A stretch of 64,000 bases of DNA from Modestobacter sp. L9-4 (GCF_019112525.1 NZ_CP077800.1:3348001-3412000); one strand, 5' to 3'; positions 26,021-35,569 are shown, numbered from the stretch's first letter. Program-made: numbers and translations. The notes: generated from the letters alone by a model not told the origin.

Positions 26021-26716
26021 TCACCAGCCGACGGCGCCGTGCCGGTCGGTGAAGGTGCCGGTCGGACCGTCGGCGCTGATGGTCGCCATCGCCACGATCG
26101 CGTCGGTGCCCTCGGTGACGGTCTGCGGGCCAGAGTGGCCGTTGAAGTCCGTCGCCGTGTAGCCGGGGTCGACGGTGTTGACCCGCAGCTCCGGCAGGAA
26201 CTGGGCGTAGACCGAGGTGATCATGTTGACCGCCGCCTTGCTCGCCGAGTAGCCGACCGTGGGCAGCGAGTGCTCGATCCGGGACTCGTCACTGCGCACC
26301 GTGAACGAGCCCAGTCCGCTGGTCACGTTGACGATGACCGGCGCCGCGGACTCGCGCAGCAGCGGCAGGAACGCGTGCGTCGTCCGGACGACGCCGACGG
26401 TGTTGGTGTCCAGGACGGACAGCACCGACGGGCCGTCGAACTCCTCGACCCCGATGAACGGGCCGGAGATGCCGGCGTTGTTGACCAGCACGTCGAGCCC
26501 GCCGAAGCGCTCGCGCACCGTCGTGGCCGCCGCGGCCACCGACGCGTCGGAGGTCACGTCGATCTCCACCCACTCCACGCCGAGCTCCTCGGCCGCCTGC
26601 TGCCCGCGCTGGGCGTCGCGCGCCCCGATGACCACGCGGTGCCCGTGCTCCTTCAGTCGCCGGGCCGTCTCGAAGCCCAGGCTCTTGTTGCCGCCAGTGA
26701 TCAGTGTCGTCGTCAT
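26021..26716 (-). CDS. short-chain dehydrogenase/reductase (231 aa)
   Basis: Classical SDR: the cofactor motif TTLITGGNKSLGFETARRL (TGxxxxxG near residues 7-15), the NNAG motif in LDVLVNNAGISGPF, and the catalytic YSASK (Tyr and Lys). It carries a Ser in VNVTSGLGSF. Reduces or oxidises an unidentified carbonyl or alcohol with NAD(P)(H). ATG 26716. It is divergent from an XRE/MmyB-type regulator 101 bases away, which probably controls it. A second SDR/regulator pair is arranged in mirror image to this one. Confidence 0.9.
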   Translation of the reverse strand: MTTTLITGGNKSLGFETARRLKEHGHRVVIGARDAQRGQQAAEELGVEWVEIDVTSDASVAAAATTVRERFGGLDVLVNNAGISGPFIGVEEFDGPSVLSVLDTNTVGVVRTTHAFLPLLRESAAPVIVNVTSGLGSFTVRSDESRIEHSLPTVGYSASKAAVNMITSVYAQFLPELRVNTVDPGYTATDFNGHSGPQTVTEGTDAIVAMATISADGPTGTFTDRHGAVGW

Positions 26717-26817
26717 GCCCAGAACGGTGCGCCCGTCCGGGGAGAGCCGGGTAGGCGCGTTCGACCGTATGACTGGCAGTACCACCCAGCCCGCCCGCGA
26801 GGGACGACGATGGGCGC

Positions 26818-27645
26818 ATGGCCGACCGTGGGGACTTCGCATCGCTGCTGCGCGCATGGCGGGAGCGGCTGCAGCCGGCCGCGGTGGGCTTCCCCGCGGG
26901 CAACCGGCGCACCAGCGGGCTGCGCCGCGAGGAGGTCGCGCTGCTGGCCGGCGTCTCGGTCGACTACCTGGTGCGGCTGGAGCAGGGCCGCGCCGACCGG
27001 CCCTCGGTGCAGGTGGTCGCCTCGCTCGCGCGGGTGCTGCAGCTGTCGGACCTCGAACGCGACCAGCTGTACCTCGCGGCCGGGCTGCCCGCCCCGCTGC
27101 CCACCGCCGTCCCGACGCTGATCCCGGCCAGCGTGCAGCGGCTGCTGGCCCGGCTCCCGGACGTCGCCGTCGGCGTCTGGACCTCGCACTGGACGCTGCT
27201 CACCGCCAACGCCGCGTGGCGGTCGCTGCTGGGGGAGATCAGCCCCGGCACCAACCTCGTCGTCGCGCACTTCGCTGGCCGCGAGCCGGAGGTCGTGTGG
27301 TCGCCCGGTGACCGGGAGCGCCACGAGCGGGCCCTGGTCTCGGACTTCCGCACCGCGCTCATCCGCTACCCCGACGACCCGGCGCTGCGCACGGTGCTCG
27401 CCGAGCTGGAGACCTTCGACCGCTTCCGGCAGCTGTGGGCCGAGGGCACCGTGGTCGAGCACAGGTTCCAGTCCAAGACCTTCGTGCACCCGCTCGTCGG
27501 GCAGGTGACCCTGGACTGCGACGTCTTCACCGCCATCGGCACCGACCTGCGGATCGTCGCCTACACCGCCGAGCCCGGCACCGAGGACGCGTCCCGGTTC
27601 GACCTCATCCGCACCCTCGGCACGGTCGAGGTCATGCCGGGCTGA
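26818..27645 (+). CDS. XRE-family regulator with MmyB-like ligand domain (275 aa)
   Basis: Helix-turn-helix at residues about 10-75 (RTSGLRREEVALLAGVSVDYLVRLEQGR) with an MmyB-like PAS-type domain after residue 100 (WTLLTANAAWRSLLGE, FRQLWAEGTV, HPLVGQVTLDCDVF). Such regulators often control a divergent dehydrogenase and may bind fatty-acid-like ligands. ATG 26818. The intergenic region to the SDR gene holds the odd palindrome ACTGGCAGT (26773-26781), a possible operator. It overlaps the 3' end of the next regulator gene by 14 bases. Confidence 0.9.
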   Translation: MADRGDFASLLRAWRERLQPAAVGFPAGNRRTSGLRREEVALLAGVSVDYLVRLEQGRADRPSVQVVASLARVLQLSDLERDQLYLAAGLPAPLPTAVPTLIPASVQRLLARLPDVAVGVWTSHWTLLTANAAWRSLLGEISPGTNLVVAHFAGREPEVVWSPGDRERHERALVSDFRTALIRYPDDPALRTVLAELETFDRFRQLWAEGTVVEHRFQSKTFVHPLVGQVTLDCDVFTAIGTDLRIVAYTAEPGTEDASRFDLIRTLGTVEVMPG

Positions 27646-28465
27646 CCGCCGCGGCCAGCGAGGACAGCAGGGCCAGCGCCTCGGCCGACCGCGAGGACGG
27701 GTCGGCCTGGTAGACCACCAGCACCTGGTCCTCGGCGTCGGCGACGGCGAACTTGTCGTAGCGCAGCTCGAGGTCGCCGACCTGCGGGTGCGTCACGCGG
27801 TACACCCCGCCGCCGGGGTGCCGGCGGACGTCGTGTCGGGCCCACAGCTGCCGGAACAGCTCACTGCGCACCGACAGCTCACCGACCAGCTCGGCCAGGT
27901 GCGGGTCGGCGACGTCCGGCCCGGCCGCGCTGCGCAGGACGGCGACCAGCTCGGCCGCCGTCGCCTCCCACTCCGGCCCGAGCCGGTGGGCGTCGGGCTC
28001 GAGCAGCACGGCGCGGAGCAGGTTGGTGCCCGGGCGGAACAGCGGCGAGAGCGCCACGGCCAGCGGGTTCGCGGCCAGCACGTCCAGGTGCCTGCCCTGC
28101 ACGAACGCCGGCGTCCGGTCCCACGTCGCGAGCAGCCGGGCGACGCTGGGCCGTACCCGCTCGGTGCGGCGGGACGTGCGCCGCCGGCGGGGCGCGGGGT
28201 CGGCGAGGTCGTGCAGGTGGGTGGTCGAGGCGGGGTCCAGACCCAGTGCACGGGCGACCGCGTCGAGCACCTGCGCCGACGGGTGCCGGTCGCGGCCCTG
28301 CTCCAGCCGCGTGTAGTACTCGCTGCTGATGCCGGCCAGCATCGCCAGCTCGTCCCGGCGCAGGCCGGGGACGCGGCGCGCGCCGGTGGCGGTGATGCCG
28401 ACGTCCTCCGGTCGCACCTGCTCCCGCCGGGCGCGCAGGTACTCCCCGACCAGGTTCTCCGTCAC
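27632..28465 (-). CDS. XRE-family regulator with MmyB-like ligand domain (277 aa)
   Basis: The same architecture as its convergent neighbour: HTH (RRVPGLRRDELAMLAGISSEYYTRLEQGRDRHPS) then an MmyB-like domain (LDVLAANPLAVALSPLF, FRQLWARHDVRRH, HPQVGDLELRYDKF). It is clearly related to, but diverged from, the regulator at 26818-27645. It starts 101 bases from the divergent SDR at 28567. An inverted repeat GTGCC..GGCAC (28496-28515) lies between them. The two regulator genes overlap tail to tail. Confidence 0.9.
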   Translation of the reverse strand: MTENLVGEYLRARREQVRPEDVGITATGARRVPGLRRDELAMLAGISSEYYTRLEQGRDRHPSAQVLDAVARALGLDPASTTHLHDLADPAPRRRRTSRRTERVRPSVARLLATWDRTPAFVQGRHLDVLAANPLAVALSPLFRPGTNLLRAVLLEPDAHRLGPEWEATAAELVAVLRSAAGPDVADPHLAELVGELSVRSELFRQLWARHDVRRHPGGGVYRVTHPQVGDLELRYDKFAVADAEDQVLVVYQADPSSRSAEALALLSSLAAAVSPA

Positions 28466-28566
28466 GCCCCGACGGTAGGGCGCACCGGCGCGGCTGTGCC
28501 TGGCCCTGCCGGCACCCCTCTCGACACGGCCTGGTGGGCGCCGCGCCGGGGTCCGAGGCTCGGGTC

Positions 28567-29394
28567 ATGACACGCAACTGGCTCGTGACCGGGGTGAGCA
28601 GCGGCTTCGGCCGGCTGCTCGCCGAACAGCTCCTCGCCCGCGGCGACCGGGTCGCCGGCACCGTGCGGCGGCCCGACGCGGTCGCCGACTTCCGCGCCGT
28701 CCACGGCGACGCGTTCTCCGTCCACCGGCTCGACCTCACCGACACCGACCGCATCCGGGGCGTGGTGGACGACGCCGCCGCTGCCCTCGGCCGGCTCGAC
28801 GTGATCGTCAGCAACGCCGGGTACGGGCTGTTCGGCGCGGCCGAGGAGCTCAGCGACGAGCAGGTCACCCACCAGCTCGACACCAACCTGCTCGGCTCGA
28901 TCCAGCTCGTGCGGGCCGCGCTGCCGCACCTGCGTGCGGCCGGCGGCGGGCGGGTGCTCCAGGTGTCGTCGTCCGCAGGTCAGGCCGCCTGGCCCGGGTC
29001 GTCGCTGTACAACGCGACCAAGTGGGGGATCGAGGGCTTCTGCGAGGCCGTCGCCGCCGAGGTCGTGCCGTTCGGGATCGGCGTCACGATCGTCGAGCCC
29101 GGCGGCGCCCGCACCGGGTTCGGTCCGAACGGGCTGCGCTTCGCCGAGCCGCTGGAGGCCTACGACGGCTCACCGGCCGCCGCCGTCCGGGCGTTCCGCG
29201 ACGGGGGTCCGCCCGGGGTGATCGGGGACCCCGGACGGATGGTGGCAGCGATGATCGACAGCGTCGAGCAGACCCCCGCCCCGCTCCGCCTGGTGCTCGG
29301 CAGCGACTCGTGGGCGGCGGTCACCGCGTCGCTGGAGTCCCGGCTGGAGCAGGTGCGCGGCCAGCGGGTCACCGCCGGCGCCACGGACGGCTAA
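28567..29394 (+). CDS. short-chain dehydrogenase/reductase (275 aa)
   Basis: SDR with WLVTGVSSGFGRLLAEQL (cofactor loop), LDVIVSNAGYGLFG (variant SNAG), VSSSAGQAAWPGSSLYNATKWGIEGFCE (Ser, then catalytic Tyr and Lys in YNATK). The length and EPGGARTGF turn match the oxidoreductases of the classical SDR5-like subgroup. ATG 28567, divergent from its probable regulator. It ends nine bases before the convergent MFS gene. Substrate unknown. Confidence 0.9.
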   Translation: MTRNWLVTGVSSGFGRLLAEQLLARGDRVAGTVRRPDAVADFRAVHGDAFSVHRLDLTDTDRIRGVVDDAAAALGRLDVIVSNAGYGLFGAAEELSDEQVTHQLDTNLLGSIQLVRAALPHLRAAGGGRVLQVSSSAGQAAWPGSSLYNATKWGIEGFCEAVAAEVVPFGIGVTIVEPGGARTGFGPNGLRFAEPLEAYDGSPAAAVRAFRDGGPPGVIGDPGRMVAAMIDSVEQTPAPLRLVLGSDSWAAVTASLESRLEQVRGQRVTAGATDG

Positions 29395-29402
29395 CCTCCG
29401 GG

Positions 29403-30836
29403 TCAGGCGGCCGCGGGCTCCGGCCGGTCGTGGCGGGGCATCAGCAGGACGGCGACCAGCAGCAGCACCGCGACCACCGCGGTGGCGATGAAGACGTGGT
29501 GCACCGCGCTGGTGAGCAGCCCGGTGTCCACGCCCGCGCCCTCCAGCGACGCCGCCCCCACCGTGGCGTTCACGACCGCGCCGAAGGCGGCCACGCCCAG
29601 GGCGCTGCCCATCGACCGAAAGAACATGTTGGTGCCGGTGACGACGCCGCGCTGCTGCCAGCCCACCGCGGTCTGCGCCGCGATCAGCGTCGGGGCGGCG
29701 GTGATGCCCATGCCCAGCCCGATCGCGAAGCAGGTGGCCCCGACCTGGACGACGCTCGACGTCGCGTCCAGCAGGAGCAGCAGCGCGGTCGCCGCGACCA
29801 CCACGGCCGACCCGAGCAGCGCGGTGGCCCGGAAGCCGATCCGCAGGTAGAGCTTGCCCGCCTGGGAGGCCGAGACCGGCCAGCCGATGGTGAGCGCGGC
29901 CAGGGCGAAGCCGGCGACCAGCGGTCCGGTGCCCAGCACCTCCTGCACGTAGGTGGGCACGTAGGAGGTGAGCCCGAGCAGCACCGCGCCCACGCAGGCC
30001 GAGATCAGGCTGGTGGTGACGATCAGCCGGTTGCCCAGCAGTGCCAGCGGGACGACGGGGTCCGCGGCGCGCCGCTCGACGGCCACGAACGCCGCCAGCA
30101 GCAGGACGCCGGCCCCGAGGACGCCGATGCTCTGCGGTGCCGTCCACGCCCAGGCCTGCCCACCCTCGAGCAGCCCGAGCACCAGCAGGGTGAGGCCCGC
30201 GGTGAGCACCCCGGCGCCGAGGTAGTCGATCTGCGGGCGGCTGCGGGTGACGGTCTCGGTGAACTTGCGCCACAGCATCCCGGCGGCCAGCACGCACAGC
30301 GGCACGTTGACGAAGAAGATCCAACGCCAGCTGACGTACTCGCTGAACACCCCGCCCAGCGTCGGCCCGACGACCGAGCTGATCGCCCACACGCTGGCCA
30401 GGTAGCCCTGCACCTTGGCCCGCTCGGACAGCGAGTACAGGTCGCCGACGATCGTCATGGCCATCGGCTGGACCGCACCCGCGCCGATGCCCTGCACGGC
30501 GCGGAAGGCGATCAGCGCGCCCATGCTCCAGGCGAAGCCGCACAGCACCGAGCCCAGCAGGAACAGCCCGATGCCGAACATCATCACGGGCTTGCGGCCG
30601 AAGACGTCGGCGAGCTTGCCGTACACCGGCACGGTGACCGCCTGGGCCAGCAGGTAGATCGAGAACAGCCACGGGAACTGCGCGAACCCGCCGACGTCGG
30701 CGACGATCGAGGGCACCGCGGTCGCGATGATCGTCGAGTCGATCGCGACCAGCGCCGTGGAGAGCATCACGCCGATCAGCACCGGCCCCCGCTCGGACCG
30801 GAAGCCGACTCCTGCTGACGCCGTCGCTGTGGTCAC
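29403..30836 (-). CDS. MFS drug exporter, DHA2/EmrB type (477 aa)
   Basis: About 14 membrane segments. Motif C-like and A-like sequences are present: VAIDSTIIATAVPSIVADVG in helix 1, YGKLADVFGRKPVMMFGI in loop 2-3, and GPTLGGVFSEYVSWRWIFFVNVP in helices 5-6. These mark proton-coupled efflux pumps of the DHA2 family. GTG 30836 is the start. It is convergent with the SDR gene and divergent from the FAD oxidoreductase at 30920. The exported compound is unknown. Confidence 0.92.
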   Translation of the reverse strand: MTTATASAGVGFRSERGPVLIGVMLSTALVAIDSTIIATAVPSIVADVGGFAQFPWLFSIYLLAQAVTVPVYGKLADVFGRKPVMMFGIGLFLLGSVLCGFAWSMGALIAFRAVQGIGAGAVQPMAMTIVGDLYSLSERAKVQGYLASVWAISSVVGPTLGGVFSEYVSWRWIFFVNVPLCVLAAGMLWRKFTETVTRSRPQIDYLGAGVLTAGLTLLVLGLLEGGQAWAWTAPQSIGVLGAGVLLLAAFVAVERRAADPVVPLALLGNRLIVTTSLISACVGAVLLGLTSYVPTYVQEVLGTGPLVAGFALAALTIGWPVSASQAGKLYLRIGFRATALLGSAVVVAATALLLLLDATSSVVQVGATCFAIGLGMGITAAPTLIAAQTAVGWQQRGVVTGTNMFFRSMGSALGVAAFGAVVNATVGAASLEGAGVDTGLLTSAVHHVFIATAVVAVLLLVAVLLMPRHDRPEPAAA

Positions 30837-30919
30837 GGGGGACCATGGTCCTCGCTCGGCGCCCGTGGTGCTGAGGACAACGAACGACCTTGCTCACACC
30901 CGCGTGGCAGCCTGGGGGC

Positions 30920-31996
30920 ATGCGCGAGGTCGTGGTCGTCGGTGGGGGAGTGCTCGGGGTCTCGACCGCCGCGCACCTGGCCCGGCAGGGGGCGCGGGTC
31001 ACGCTGCTCACCGAGGCCGGGCTGGCCAGCGAGGCGTCGGGGCGGTCGCTGTCCTGGCTGAACTCCGCCGGCGAGTTCCCGGCCGAGTACCACCGGCTGC
31101 GCATGCTCGGCCTCGACCGGTACCGCGCGTCCGGCGCACACGTCTCCCTCCGCGGCGGGCTGCGGTGGGGTGAGGGTGTGCGGGCCGCCTACGAGCACCA
31201 GACGGCGATCGGCTACCCGGCGGAGTGGCTCACGCCCGACGAGGTGGCCGCGGGGGTGCCGGGTGTCGACCCGGCCGCGGTCCCGGCCGACGGTGCGCTG
31301 TTCAACCCCTCGGAGGGGTGGGTCGACCTGCCGTCGCTGGTCGACGCCCTCGCCCACGACCTGGTCGCCGCCGGGGGAGCGGTGCGCACGTCGGCCGGTG
31401 CCTGCTCGCCCGTCGTGGCCGGCGGCCGGGTGACCGGCGTCCGCACGGGCGACGGCGCGGTGGTGGGTGCCGACGCCGTCGTGCTGGCCACCGGCGCCGG
31501 GGTGCCGGCGGCCCTCGCCGAGCTCGGCGTCGTCGTCCCCGACGCCACGTCGAACGCCCTGCTGGTGCGGACGGTGCCGGTCGACACCCCGCTCACGGCC
31601 GTGCTCAACACCCCGCGGGTCGCGCTGCGGCCGGCACCGGGCGGGTCGCTGGCGATGGACGCGGACTGGTCGGCCGGCGAGGTCGTCCGCCGGGACGACG
31701 GCAGCTACGCAGTCCCCGACGCCACGGTCGCGGAGCTGCTGCAGGAGGCGTCCCGGGTGCTGGCCGGTCGGCCGGCGCTGACGGTGGAGTCCCACGGCGT
31801 CGGGCGCAAGCCGGTGCCCGGCGACGGGCACCCCGTGCTCGGACCGGTGCCCGGCGTCGACGGGCTGCACGTCGCCTTCACCCACAGCGGCGCGACGCTC
31901 GGGCTGATCGCCGGGGAGCTGCTGGCCGGCGAGGTGCTCAGCGGTGAGCCCAGCCCGCTGCTGTCGGCGTTCCGGGTGGACCGCTTCCCCGGCTGA
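30920..31996 (+). CDS. FAD-dependent oxidoreductase, DAO/glycine-oxidase type (358 aa)
   Basis: N-terminal dinucleotide-binding motif VVVVGGGVLGVSTAAHLARQG. The DAO-family second block is ADAVVLATGAGV. The C-terminal FAD block is GRKPVPGDGHPVLGPVPGVDGLHVAFTHSG. The family oxidises amino acids or N-methyl amines at a flavin. ATG 30920. It is followed after 71 bases by a second flavoenzyme in the same direction, so the two may be co-expressed. Confidence 0.9.
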   Translation: MREVVVVGGGVLGVSTAAHLARQGARVTLLTEAGLASEASGRSLSWLNSAGEFPAEYHRLRMLGLDRYRASGAHVSLRGGLRWGEGVRAAYEHQTAIGYPAEWLTPDEVAAGVPGVDPAAVPADGALFNPSEGWVDLPSLVDALAHDLVAAGGAVRTSAGACSPVVAGGRVTGVRTGDGAVVGADAVVLATGAGVPAALAELGVVVPDATSNALLVRTVPVDTPLTAVLNTPRVALRPAPGGSLAMDADWSAGEVVRRDDGSYAVPDATVAELLQEASRVLAGRPALTVESHGVGRKPVPGDGHPVLGPVPGVDGLHVAFTHSGATLGLIAGELLAGEVLSGEPSPLLSAFRVDRFPG

Positions 31997-32067
31997 CCGG
32001 CGACCGGTGCACCGGCCCGCGGACGGACGTCGACACATCGTCCACACCCGGCGGCTGGACTGGTCGC

Positions 32068-33489
32068 ATGACGATCGAACCGGCACCGCCGCAGACGTCC
32101 GACCCGGGCCTCGCCGAGCTCGCCGCCACCGTCTCCGGCGTCGTCCTCGCGCCCGGGGAGCCCGGCTACACCGAGGAGTGCACGCCGTTCAACCTGGCGG
32201 TCACCCACCGGCCGGCGGTCGTCGTCGGTGCGGCCACCGCCGCCGACGTCCAGGCCGCCGTCCGGCACGCCCGTGACCGCGGGCTGCCGGTCGCCGTGAT
32301 GGCCACCGGTCACCAGACCTGGCTCAGCGCGGACGGTGCGGTGCTGGTGACGACGCGGCGGATGTCGGGGGTGCGGATCGACCCGTCCACCCGGACGGCG
32401 ACGGTGGGGGCCGGCGTGACCTGGCAGCAGGTGGTCGACGCCGCGGCACCGCACGGGCTGGCGCCGCTCAACGGCTCCTCGGCGACCGTGGGCGTCGTCG
32501 GCTACACCCTGGGCGGCGGGCTCAGCCCGACGATGGGGCGGGCGTTCGGCTGGGCCGCCGACGCCGTGCAGGAGATGGACGTCGTCACCGCCGACGGCGC
32601 GCTGCGCCGGGTGACCGCCGACGGGCCGGACGCCGACCTCTTCTGGGGGCTGCTCGGCGCGAAGGGCGCCCTGGGCATCGTCACCTCGATGTCGTTCCGG
32701 CTCTTCCCGGTGTCCCGGCTGCACGCCGGCGGGCTCTTCTTCGCCGGTGCGGACGCCGCGGCCGTCCTGCACGCCTACGCCGACCTGACCGCGACCGCCC
32801 CCGACGAGCTGACGACCTCAGTCGCGTTGCTGCGCATGCCGCCGCTCCCGACCGTGCCGGAGCTCCTGCGCGGCAGGTTCGTCGTCCAGGTGCGCGTCTC
32901 CCACCTCGGCACCGCCGCCGCGGCCGACGAGGTGCTCCGGCCGCTGCGGGAGGCGGCGCCGCTGCTGGTCGACACCGTCGGGGAGCTGCCCTACCGCGAG
33001 TTCGCGAGCATCCACGCCGACCCGACCGGCCCCGTGACCGTCTCCAACCGGTCGGCGCTGCTCGGACCGCTGACCCACGAGGCCGTCGGTACCCTCCTCG
33101 AGTGGGCCGGCGATGGCGCCGCGTGCCCGGTGCCGGTGCTCGAGCTGCGCCACCTGGGCGGCGCGCTGGCCCGGGGCAGCGAGGCGGCCAACGCCACGGC
33201 CGGCCGGCACGCCGAGTTCGTCCTGCACGCGCTCGTGCCCGGCACGGAGGAGCAGGCAGCCCCGGCGCTCGCCTGGACCGAGGCGCTCGTCGAGGCGCTG
33301 GCACCCGCGGTCGTGCCCGGGCGCAACGCGAACTTCGTGGGCGCCGGGGACGTGGACCGGCAGGCGGTGGCCGCCGCGCACGACCCCTCGACCCTCGCGC
33401 GGCTGCGGCAGGTCAAGCGCGCCGTCGACCCGGCCAACACCTTCCGGCTGACCCACGACGTGGCACCGCTGGGGTCGACCGTCCGGTGA
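32068..33489 (+). CDS. FAD-binding (PCMH/BBE-type) oxidoreductase (473 aa)
   Basis: A VAO-fold flavoprotein: the PCMH FAD domain at residues about 40-220 (VAVMATGHQTWLSADGAVLV, TVGVVGYTLGGGLSPTMGRA) and a BBE C-terminal end (VKRAVDPANTF). The His that often bonds FAD is present in ATGHQTW. The Cys of bicovalent members is replaced by Ser in NGSSATVGV, so at most a single covalent link is expected. Family substrates range from sugars to alkaloids. ATG 32068. A hairpin terminator overlaps the stop. Confidence 0.9.
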   Translation: MTIEPAPPQTSDPGLAELAATVSGVVLAPGEPGYTEECTPFNLAVTHRPAVVVGAATAADVQAAVRHARDRGLPVAVMATGHQTWLSADGAVLVTTRRMSGVRIDPSTRTATVGAGVTWQQVVDAAAPHGLAPLNGSSATVGVVGYTLGGGLSPTMGRAFGWAADAVQEMDVVTADGALRRVTADGPDADLFWGLLGAKGALGIVTSMSFRLFPVSRLHAGGLFFAGADAAAVLHAYADLTATAPDELTTSVALLRMPPLPTVPELLRGRFVVQVRVSHLGTAAAADEVLRPLREAAPLLVDTVGELPYREFASIHADPTGPVTVSNRSALLGPLTHEAVGTLLEWAGDGAACPVPVLELRHLGGALARGSEAANATAGRHAEFVLHALVPGTEEQAAPALAWTEALVEALAPAVVPGRNANFVGAGDVDRQAVAAAHDPSTLARLRQVKRAVDPANTFRLTHDVAPLGSTVR

Positions 33490-33514
33490 CGACGGGGCGC
33501 GTCGTCGTCACCGG
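33483..33514 (+). terminator. terminator after the FAD oxidoreductase
   Basis: CCGGTGACGACG (33483-33494) is perfectly complementary to 33503-33514 with an eight-base loop; the stop codon lies in the left arm. Confidence 0.8.
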
Positions 33515-33616
33515 GCGGGGACCCCGGCAGCTCGCTCCCGCCACGTGAGGGACCTCGCGCAGCGCGGCACAGGCGGGGCGACGACACTGGCTCGTCGTGC
33601 AGCCAAGGTGTGTGCG

Positions 33617-35563
33617 ATGAACGAGTCCGTGCTGACGCCGGACGTCGACGGTGGCGGGGCGTCGCGGGCGCCGGTGACGGCCCACGCCCGCAAGGGACTG
33701 GTGCTGGCGGCACTCGGCATCGTCTTCGGTGACATCGGCACCAGCCCGCTCTACGCGCTGCAGACCGTGTTCTCCATCGACGACGGCGCCGTCCTGCCCA
33801 CCGAGGGCGACGTCTACGGCGTCATCTCGCTGATGTTCTGGTCGATCACGCTCATCGTCAGCGTCAAGTACGTCGGCGTGATCATGCGGGCCGACAACGA
33901 CGGCGAGGGCGGGGTCATGGCGCTGGCCGCCCTGGCCCGCCGGCTCTACGCCGAGCGCGGCCGGCCCACCAAGTGGCTGCTGCTCATCGGTGTGGTCGGG
34001 GTGGCGCTGTTCTACGGCGACTCGGTCATCACCCCGGCGATCAGCGTGCTGTCGGCGGTCGAGGGCCTCGAGGTCGCCGCTCCCGCGCTCAGCCACGTCG
34101 TCCTGCCGATCGCCGCGGTCATCCTCACGCTGCTGTTCGCCGCCCAGCGGTTCGGCACCGGCAAGGTCGGCCGGCTGTTCGGGCCGGTCACCGCGCTGTG
34201 GCTCGCCGCGCTCGCACTCGGCGGGCTCGCCCAGGTCGTCCAGCACGTCGAGGTGCTGCAGGGCCTCTCGCCCACCTGGGCCGTGCTCTTCGTCGTCGAC
34301 CACCCGGGCATCGCCTTCGTCGCGATCGGCGCCGTCGTCCTGGTCATCACCGGGGCCGAGGCGCTGTACGCCGACATGGGCCACTTCGGCCGTCAGCCGA
34401 TCATGCGGGCCTGGTTCTTCTTCGTCTTCCCCGCGCTGGTGCTCAACTACCTCGGCCAGGCCGCGCTGATCCTGCACCGGCCCGGCGCCGCCGACAGCCC
34501 GTTCTTCCTGCTCTACCCGCACTGGGCGCGGCTGCCGATGGTCGTGCTGGCCACCGCCGCCACCGTCATCGCCAGCCAGGCGGTCATCTCCGGTGCCTTC
34601 TCCCTCTCCCGCCAGGCGATGCAGCTCGGCCTGCTCCCGCCGCTCACGGTCAAGCAGACGTCGGAGGAGGAGAGCGGCCAGATCTACCTGCCCGGGGTCA
34701 ACGCGATCCTGTTCGTCGGCGTCCTGGTCCTGATGCTCAGCTTCCGGTCCTCCGAGCGGCTGGCCACCGCCTACGGCGTCTCGGTCACCGGTGCGCTCGT
34801 CGTCGACACCGTGCTGCTGCTGCTCGTCGCCCGGGTGCTGTGGCACTGGCAGCCGTGGAAGCTCGTCCTGGCCGCCATCGGGTTCGGCGGCGTGGAGCTG
34901 GTGTTCCTCGCCGGCAACCTGTCCAAGGTCGTGCACGGTGGCTGGCTGCCGCTGCTCATCGCGGCGCTGGTGTTCACCGTGATGACCACCTGGCGGCGCG
35001 GCCGGGAGATCGTCAGCGCCAACCGGCGGCGGATGGAGGGCTCGATGGTCGACTTCGTCATCGAGGCCCGCCGGCACGGCAAGGCCCGGGTCCGCGGCGT
35101 CGCGGTCTTCCCGCACCCCAGCAAGGACACCGCCCCGCTGGCGTTGCGGGCCAACACCCACCACAACCACGTGCTGCACGAGACCGTGATCATCGTGTCG
35201 ATGGCCTCGGCCAACGTGCCGCACGTGCCCCCCGCGGAGCGGCTCACCGTCGACGAGCTCGGCTACGTCGACGACGGCATCCAGCACCTGTCGGTGCGCC
35301 TGGGCTTCGCCGACGAGCCGGACCTGCCCGCCGCACTCCGCCAGGCCCAGGCCGAGGACCTGCTGCGGCCGCCGCCGGTCGACCTCGAGGCCGCGTCCTA
35401 CTTCCTGTCCCGCGGGTCCATCCGGCGCACCAACGCCCCCGGCATGGCGCCCTGGCGCAAGGCGCTGTTCGTCGTCCTGGCCAAGAGCGCGGCCAACCCG
35501 GCGGCCTACTTCAACCTGCCGCCGGACTCCACCGTGACGATGGGCAGCGACGTCGAGGTCTGA
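33617..35563 (+). CDS. kup: Kup low-affinity potassium transporter
   Basis: Kup/Trk-type K+ uptake permease, 648 aa. The family opening LAALGIVFGDIGTSPLYALQ is at residues about 33-52, with ADNDGEGGVMAL, FYGDSVITPAISVLSAVEG and ADMGHFGRQPI further on. About 12 helices are followed by a cytosolic C-terminal domain of about 190 residues that ends in the conserved YFNLPP. ATG 33617 with AGGTG eight bases upstream. No KdpE-like repeat lies in front, which suits a constitutive housekeeping role next to the inducible Kdp pump. Confidence 0.96.
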   Translation: MNESVLTPDVDGGGASRAPVTAHARKGLVLAALGIVFGDIGTSPLYALQTVFSIDDGAVLPTEGDVYGVISLMFWSITLIVSVKYVGVIMRADNDGEGGVMALAALARRLYAERGRPTKWLLLIGVVGVALFYGDSVITPAISVLSAVEGLEVAAPALSHVVLPIAAVILTLLFAAQRFGTGKVGRLFGPVTALWLAALALGGLAQVVQHVEVLQGLSPTWAVLFVVDHPGIAFVAIGAVVLVITGAEALYADMGHFGRQPIMRAWFFFVFPALVLNYLGQAALILHRPGAADSPFFLLYPHWARLPMVVLATAATVIASQAVISGAFSLSRQAMQLGLLPPLTVKQTSEEESGQIYLPGVNAILFVGVLVLMLSFRSSERLATAYGVSVTGALVVDTVLLLLVARVLWHWQPWKLVLAAIGFGGVELVFLAGNLSKVVHGGWLPLLIAALVFTVMTTWRRGREIVSANRRRMEGSMVDFVIEARRHGKARVRGVAVFPHPSKDTAPLALRANTHHNHVLHETVIIVSMASANVPHVPPAERLTVDELGYVDDGIQHLSVRLGFADEPDLPAALRQAQAEDLLRPPPVDLEAASYFLSRGSIRRTNAPGMAPWRKALFVVLAKSAANPAAYFNLPPDSTVTMGSDVEV

Positions 35564-35569
35564 GCCGGG

